DNA of 34,852 nt from Dehalococcoidia bacterium. GTDB lineage: Bacteria > Chloroflexota > Dehalococcoidia > SZUA-161 > SpSt-899. A model generated the notes under the pieces. That model did not search any database and had not been told where the DNA came from. It was given only the letters and a program-made list of their open reading frames with translations. Below are positions 31,358 to 34,852 of the stretch, in pieces. The stretch is taken from contig JAQTRE010000020.1 in NCBI GenBank assembly GCA_028711995.1, positions 1 through 34,852 on the forward strand, in the 5' to 3' direction. The translations under genes were made by a program, and so were the position numbers. Every line of letters begins with the position of its first letter. The first letter of the stretch is position 1.

Positions 31358-32720
31358 CCAGAATCTCCTTGGCGCTCTTGAGAGCTTGAGAAACCTGCCT
31401 GGAAGCAGTGCCCCCATGAATATCGCGTGCAGCGATAGAGGCTTGCACACTGATCGCGTAAACGTCGTCCTCAAAAAGTTCTGAGAACCTCTGATACTCA
31501 GCAAGGGAGAGGCCCGCCAGAGTCTTGCCCTGCTCAATGGCATGGCGAACCAGGCTGGCCACAACACCATGCGCCTCGCGGAAAGGCATTCCTTTCTTGA
31601 CCAGATAGTCGGCCAGATCGGTAGCCAGAGAAAAGTTTTCACCAGCACATTGCGCCGTGCGTGCTGAATTGACGGCCAGGGTTTTGACCATTCCGGTAAA
31701 AACCTCCAGCGTCGCATGCAGGGTATCCACCGTATCGAAGAAGCCCTCTTTATCCTCCTGCAAGTCCCGGTTGTAGGCTAACGGCAGGCCTTTCATCGTC
31801 GTCAGGATGGCCATCAGATTGCCATAGATACGCCCGGTTTTGCCGCGCGCCAGTTCGGCCACATCGGGATTCTTCTTCTGCGGCATTATGCTGGAGCTGG
31901 TGGCATAGGCGTCATCGATCTCAATGAATCCGAATTCCGCCGAAGACCACAGGACCATCTCCTCCGCCAGACGCGAGAGATGCATCATAGTGAGGCTGGC
32001 CGCCGCCTGGTATTCGATGACAAAATCGCGGTCGGAGACGGCGTCCAGGCTATTGGCACTGATTCGACTGAAACCCAGCTCTTTGGCCACCATTTCGCGA
32101 TCGATGGGATAGGGAATACCGGCCAGCGCTCCGCTGCCCAGGGTCAGAACGTCGGCTCGTTTCAAGCAGTCGCCAAAGCGCTCAACATCACGCTGCAACA
32201 TCTCGAAATAGGCCAGAAGATGATGCGCCAGCAAGATCGGCTGAGCCCGCTGCAGGTGAGTATAGCCGGGAATGATCACTTCTTTGTTGGATTCGGCCAA
32301 ATCGATCAGAACTCTTTGAAGCCCCTTGATCCGTCCCACGGTTTCGGAGATCGCCTCTTTGGTGAAAAGGCGCATATCGGTGGCGACCTGATCATTGCGA
32401 GAGCGAGCCGTATGAAGCTTCCCCGCCACATCGCCGATCACCTCGAAAAGGCGGGTTTCAATGTTCATATGGATATCTTCCAGCGAGGGATCGAACTTGA
32501 ACTGCCCGCGTTCGATCTCCTCAGCTATGGAAGTAAGCCCTCTGGCGATGGACTCCGCTTCCGCTGGTGTTATGATCCCCCCTTTGGCCAGCGCCCTGGC
32601 ATGGGCAATCGAACCGGCGATATCCTGACGATACAATCGCTGGTCATAAGCAATAGAGGCTGTATAGTCCTGAACGGCCTTTTCGGCGTCCTTTTGAAAA
32701 CGCGAGCGTAGCGGCTTCAT
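31350..32720 (-). CDS. argH: Argininosuccinate lyase
   Basis: A 456-aa enzyme cleaving argininosuccinate to arginine and fumarate. Signatures: HTARSRNDQVATD, PGYTHLQRAQPI, the fumarase-superfamily loop SSSIMPQKKNPD, and ASIPFDQ-like TASIAYDQRLYRQDI near the N-terminus. The usual opening WGGRF is changed to PLRSRF, so the first residues are atypical although the rest is well conserved. The ribosome site is weak (AGCAGCAA). It is translationally coupled to rpe downstream. Confidence 0.97.
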   Translation of the reverse strand: MKPLRSRFQKDAEKAVQDYTASIAYDQRLYRQDIAGSIAHARALAKGGIITPAEAESIARGLTSIAEEIERGQFKFDPSLEDIHMNIETRLFEVIGDVAGKLHTARSRNDQVATDMRLFTKEAISETVGRIKGLQRVLIDLAESNKEVIIPGYTHLQRAQPILLAHHLLAYFEMLQRDVERFGDCLKRADVLTLGSGALAGIPYPIDREMVAKELGFSRISANSLDAVSDRDFVIEYQAAASLTMMHLSRLAEEMVLWSSAEFGFIEIDDAYATSSSIMPQKKNPDVAELARGKTGRIYGNLMAILTTMKGLPLAYNRDLQEDKEGFFDTVDTLHATLEVFTGMVKTLAVNSARTAQCAGENFSLATDLADYLVKKGMPFREAHGVVASLVRHAIEQGKTLAGLSLAEYQRFSELFEDDVYAISVQASIAARDIHGGTASRQVSQALKSAKEILDV

Positions 32721-32809
32721 TTGCTGCTTATTATGGCATCAATCTATGATTGGGGTCAAGTGGAACTCGGACGGTCCGACGATTGGCTGTCCGTCCGCTT
32801 CCCGATTCG

Positions 32810-33532
32810 TCAACTTTCCTTTTCTGTGCTCTGGCTCTCCAGCCAGGTCTTCCAATCCTCGGTGGCCTTTTGCAGTCCACTTCCGGCCTCTGTCTGGCCG
32901 AGAACATCCATCCTTTCCAGACATTCCCGCAGCTCTTTCTGCTCTTTCAAAATCGTCCTAATGACGTCGGCAACCGGGTCAGGGAGCCGGCCATGCTCCA
33001 ACTCGGGGACGGCCTCCAGGTGCTGCGTCACAACTTTGCCGGGGACGCCGACCACCGTTGCCCCGGGGGGAACGAGTTTAACCACCACTGAGCCCGACCC
33101 GATACGCGCATCATCGCCCACCGTAATGGAACCCAGAACAATCGCACCAGAGCCAATCACTACCCGGTTGCCGATAGTCGGGTGCCTCTTTTTCTTTCCC
33201 AGACTGGTGCCACCCAGAACGACTCCCTGATAGATCAAAACATCATCGCCGATCTCTGCCGTCTCCCCAATCACCACTCCCGAACCGTGGTCAATGAAAA
33301 AGCGTTTGCCGATCTGGGCTCCGGGGTGGATTTCGATGCCGGTCAGAAAACGACTGCCGTGCGAAAGCAATCGGGCAAGAAAATAAAGATGGTGCCGCCA
33401 GAGAAAATGAGCCACTCGATGACCCCACAGGGCATGCAATCCGGGATAGCAGAAGAGGATTTCGGCTGTGCTTCTGGCCGCCGGATCCTTGCCTCGAATG
33501 GTGCGGATGTCCTCACGCAAGGTCTTAAGCAC
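32810..33532 (-). CDS. cysE: Serine O-acetyltransferase
   Basis: A 240-aa enzyme that makes O-acetylserine for cysteine synthesis. An N-terminal helical part ([17 protein letters not shown]) precedes the left-handed beta-helix with hexapeptide repeats ([25 protein letters not shown]). The active-site histidine lies in DHGSG, and [19 protein letters not shown] and VVGVPGKVV are typical. This is the shorter form of the enzyme. The start is a GTG at 33532 with GGAGGG upstream. It is 15 bp downstream of cysK on the same strand. Confidence 0.95.
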   Translation of the reverse strand: MLKTLREDIRTIRGKDPAARSTAEILFCYPGLHALWGHRVAHFLWRHHLYFLARLLSHGSRFLTGIEIHPGAQIGKRFFIDHGSGVVIGETAEIGDDVLIYQGVVLGGTSLGKKKRHPTIGNRVVIGSGAIVLGSITVGDDARIGSGSVVVKLVPPGATVVGVPGKVVTQHLEAVPELEHGRLPDPVADVIRTILKEQKELRECLERMDVLGQTEAGSGLQKATEDWKTWLESQSTEKES

Positions 33533-33547
33533 CTTCTTTGCCCTCCT

Positions 33548-34549
33548 TTATCCGCCCGTCTGGAAGAGCCACGTGGATAAATAGCGCTCTCCGGTATCGG
33601 GCAGGATCACTACAACCAGTTTGCCCTCGTTTTCCGCTCTCCTGGCCATTTCTATAGCTGCCCAGGTTGCAGCCCCGGAAGAGATGCCGGCCAGTATCCC
33701 CTCTTCTTTAGCCAGTCTCCTGGCCATATCTCCGGCCTCATCGTTTCCCACCGAAACGATTTCATCAATCAGGTCCCGCCTGAAAACTTCGGGGACAAAA
33801 CCAGCGCCGATGCCCTGAATCTTGTGCAGTCCGGCCTTTCCCCCGGATAGAACCGGCGAACCCGCCGGTTCTACGGCAATGGCTTTGACCTGCGTCTTTT
33901 TCGCCTTGAGAACCTCGGCCACACCGGAGATGGTCCCTCCCGTCCCTACCCCGGCCACCACGATATCCACTCTGCCTGCAGTATCGCGCCATATCTCCTC
34001 GGCAGTGGTGAGGCGATGGATTTCCGGGTTGGCCGGATTCTTGAACTGCTGGGGCATGAAATAGCCCGGATTGGCGGCCACAAGTTCTTCTGCTTTTCTC
34101 ACCGCTCCGGTCATTCCCTCGACGCCGGGGGTAAGCACCAGTTCAGCCCCAAAAATGGAGAGGAGCTGTCTTCGTTCCACAGACATGGTATCCGGCATAG
34201 TCAGGATCAGTTTGTATCCTCTGGCAGCGCAGACAAAGGCCAGAGCAATGCCGGTATTCCCGCTGGTCGGCTCAACGATAACGGTATCCCTTTTGATCAA
34301 CCCCTTCTCCTCAGCATCGACGATCATGGCCACCCCAATCCTGTCCTTGATGCTATGGGTCGGATTGAAGGACTCCAGCTTCGCCACCACCTCGGCCCTC
34401 GCTCCGGCGGTGACATGATTCAATCTGACCAGAGGGGTATTGCCGATCAGTTCGGTGGAATCCTTGGCAATGCCTCGTGTGAGCCTAGGCATCGCGGTTG
34501 TTTTATAATAATGCACTTTGGCGGATTTCGAAGCTGCATTGGTATCCAT
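33548..34549 (-). CDS. cysK: Cysteine synthase A (O-acetylserine sulfhydrylase)
   Basis: A 333-aa PLP enzyme that makes cysteine from O-acetylserine and sulfide. Motifs: IGNTPLVRL, the PLP lysine K68 in [30 protein letters not shown] and [10 protein letters not shown]. The ATG at 34549 follows AGAAGGAA. About 25 residues precede the usual family start, so the later ATG at codon 20 is an alternative. It forms an operon with cysE, its partner in the cysteine synthase complex. Confidence 0.96.
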   Translation of the reverse strand: MDTNAASKSAKVHYYKTTAMPRLTRGIAKDSTELIGNTPLVRLNHVTAGARAEVVAKLESFNPTHSIKDRIGVAMIVDAEEKGLIKRDTVIVEPTSGNTGIALAFVCAARGYKLILTMPDTMSVERRQLLSIFGAELVLTPGVEGMTGAVRKAEELVAANPGYFMPQQFKNPANPEIHRLTTAEEIWRDTAGRVDIVVAGVGTGGTISGVAEVLKAKKTQVKAIAVEPAGSPVLSGGKAGLHKIQGIGAGFVPEVFRRDLIDEIVSVGNDEAGDMARRLAKEEGILAGISSGAATWAAIEMARRAENEGKLVVVILPDTGERYLSTWLFQTGG

Positions 34550-34770
34550 ATGATTCCTTCTGCACTGTTGATCAGGTGAGTCATGATAGCAGAGGAGCCG
34601 TGCAGTGTCAATCAAAATATTACAGTAACCCGGCAGGGGGAATCCTGCACCACTTGGGATTGCTCAGGAAAATCATACTCACATTCAGAAGGGGGTATCC
34701 CCTTCGATAGACCACCTATCTCAACGGGATGCCCCCTTCGAATAGTGCTTGACTACAATTTGTAGATCTT
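34550..34770. other. Gap upstream of cysK with repeat remnants
   Basis: No gene seen. It contains a piece similar to the end of the repeat at 15726-15840 (CCGGCAGG...TCCTGCACCA near 34629-34654), and two AGGGGG/CCCCCTTCGA-type segments near 34690 and 34732. Confidence 0.4.
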
Positions 34771-34852
34771 CTAGTCTGACACTACGGTCAGCTTTCCATC
34801 CTTGTATTGCACGATATGGCCTACGTTGCTGTGAACGCCATTGGCCTGAATG
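34771..34852 (-). CDS. C-terminal end of a protein, possibly an ABC substrate-binding protein (partial)
   Basis: The minus strand is open from the window edge to a TAG at 34771-34773, giving 26 residues that include GHIVQYKDGKLTVVSD. That ending resembles the C-terminus of branched-chain amino acid (LivK-type) periplasmic-binding proteins. The match is short, so the family is tentative. Confidence 0.4.
   Translation of the reverse strand, partial: IQANGVHSNVGHIVQYKDGKLTVVSD

Overview
The window is about 34.9 kb of bacterial chromosome with roughly balanced GC. Gene content (Rho, PyrG, RecJ, a FakA/FakB pair, a short C4-type L28, secreted IPT/TIG proteins without SLH domains) and the abundant TTGCGAG/GCAATCTC palindromic repeats suggest a Chloroflexota bacterium, perhaps Dehalococcoidia. 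This is inference; no rRNA or marker gene here settles it.

Layout. 1-2.3 kb: 3' part of bioB and a UlaG-like metallo-beta-lactamase-fold gene. 2.3-7.7 kb: three secreted or surface proteins on the minus strand, the largest S-layer-like and served by a textbook promoter with a leader of about 370 nt. 7.9-8.7 kb: an array of five palindromic repeats with constant 7-bp linkers; a GIY-YIG nuclease gene fills the apex of the fourth. 8.7-12.8 kb: rho, a transaldolase/fructose-6-phosphate aldolase gene and pyrG. 13.1-15.7 kb: recJ coupled to a PD-(D/E)XK nuclease gene. 16.0-19.1 kb: a zinc-ribbon protein, msrB and an msrA whose catalytic cysteine codon is TGA followed by a SECIS-like hairpin (probable selenoprotein), facing a CoA-disulfide-reductase-like flavoprotein with a rhodanese domain. 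19.2-23.7 kb: lipoprotein, HNH endonuclease, putative ribbon-helix-helix protein, thioesterase, an RRM protein that seems to start at ATT, and a tiny basic protein.

24.5-27.8 kb is a compact integrated element. A 45-bp direct repeat (the 3' part of tRNA-Ala(GGC), one mismatch) lies at 24469-24513 and 27760-27804, a period of 3291 bp. It carries a complete tyrosine recombinase, a 55-aa basic protein, a 73-aa membrane protein shaped like a filamentous phage coat precursor, an opposing 108-aa GIY-YIG-like protein, a large nested palindrome, three 28-bp tandem repeats and an AT-rich palindrome. I see no replication protein and no morphogenesis ATPase.

27.8-34.9 kb returns to housekeeping genes: the intact tRNA-Ala, fakA-degV (fatty acid kinase; the degV gene apparently starts at ATA), rpmB, argH-rpe, cysK-cysE, and the end of a probable ABC substrate-binding protein gene. 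The strongest novelty candidates are the GIY-YIG gene packaged inside a palindromic repeat, the minimal tRNA-Ala element, the selenocysteine MsrA, and the two genes with ATA/ATT starts.
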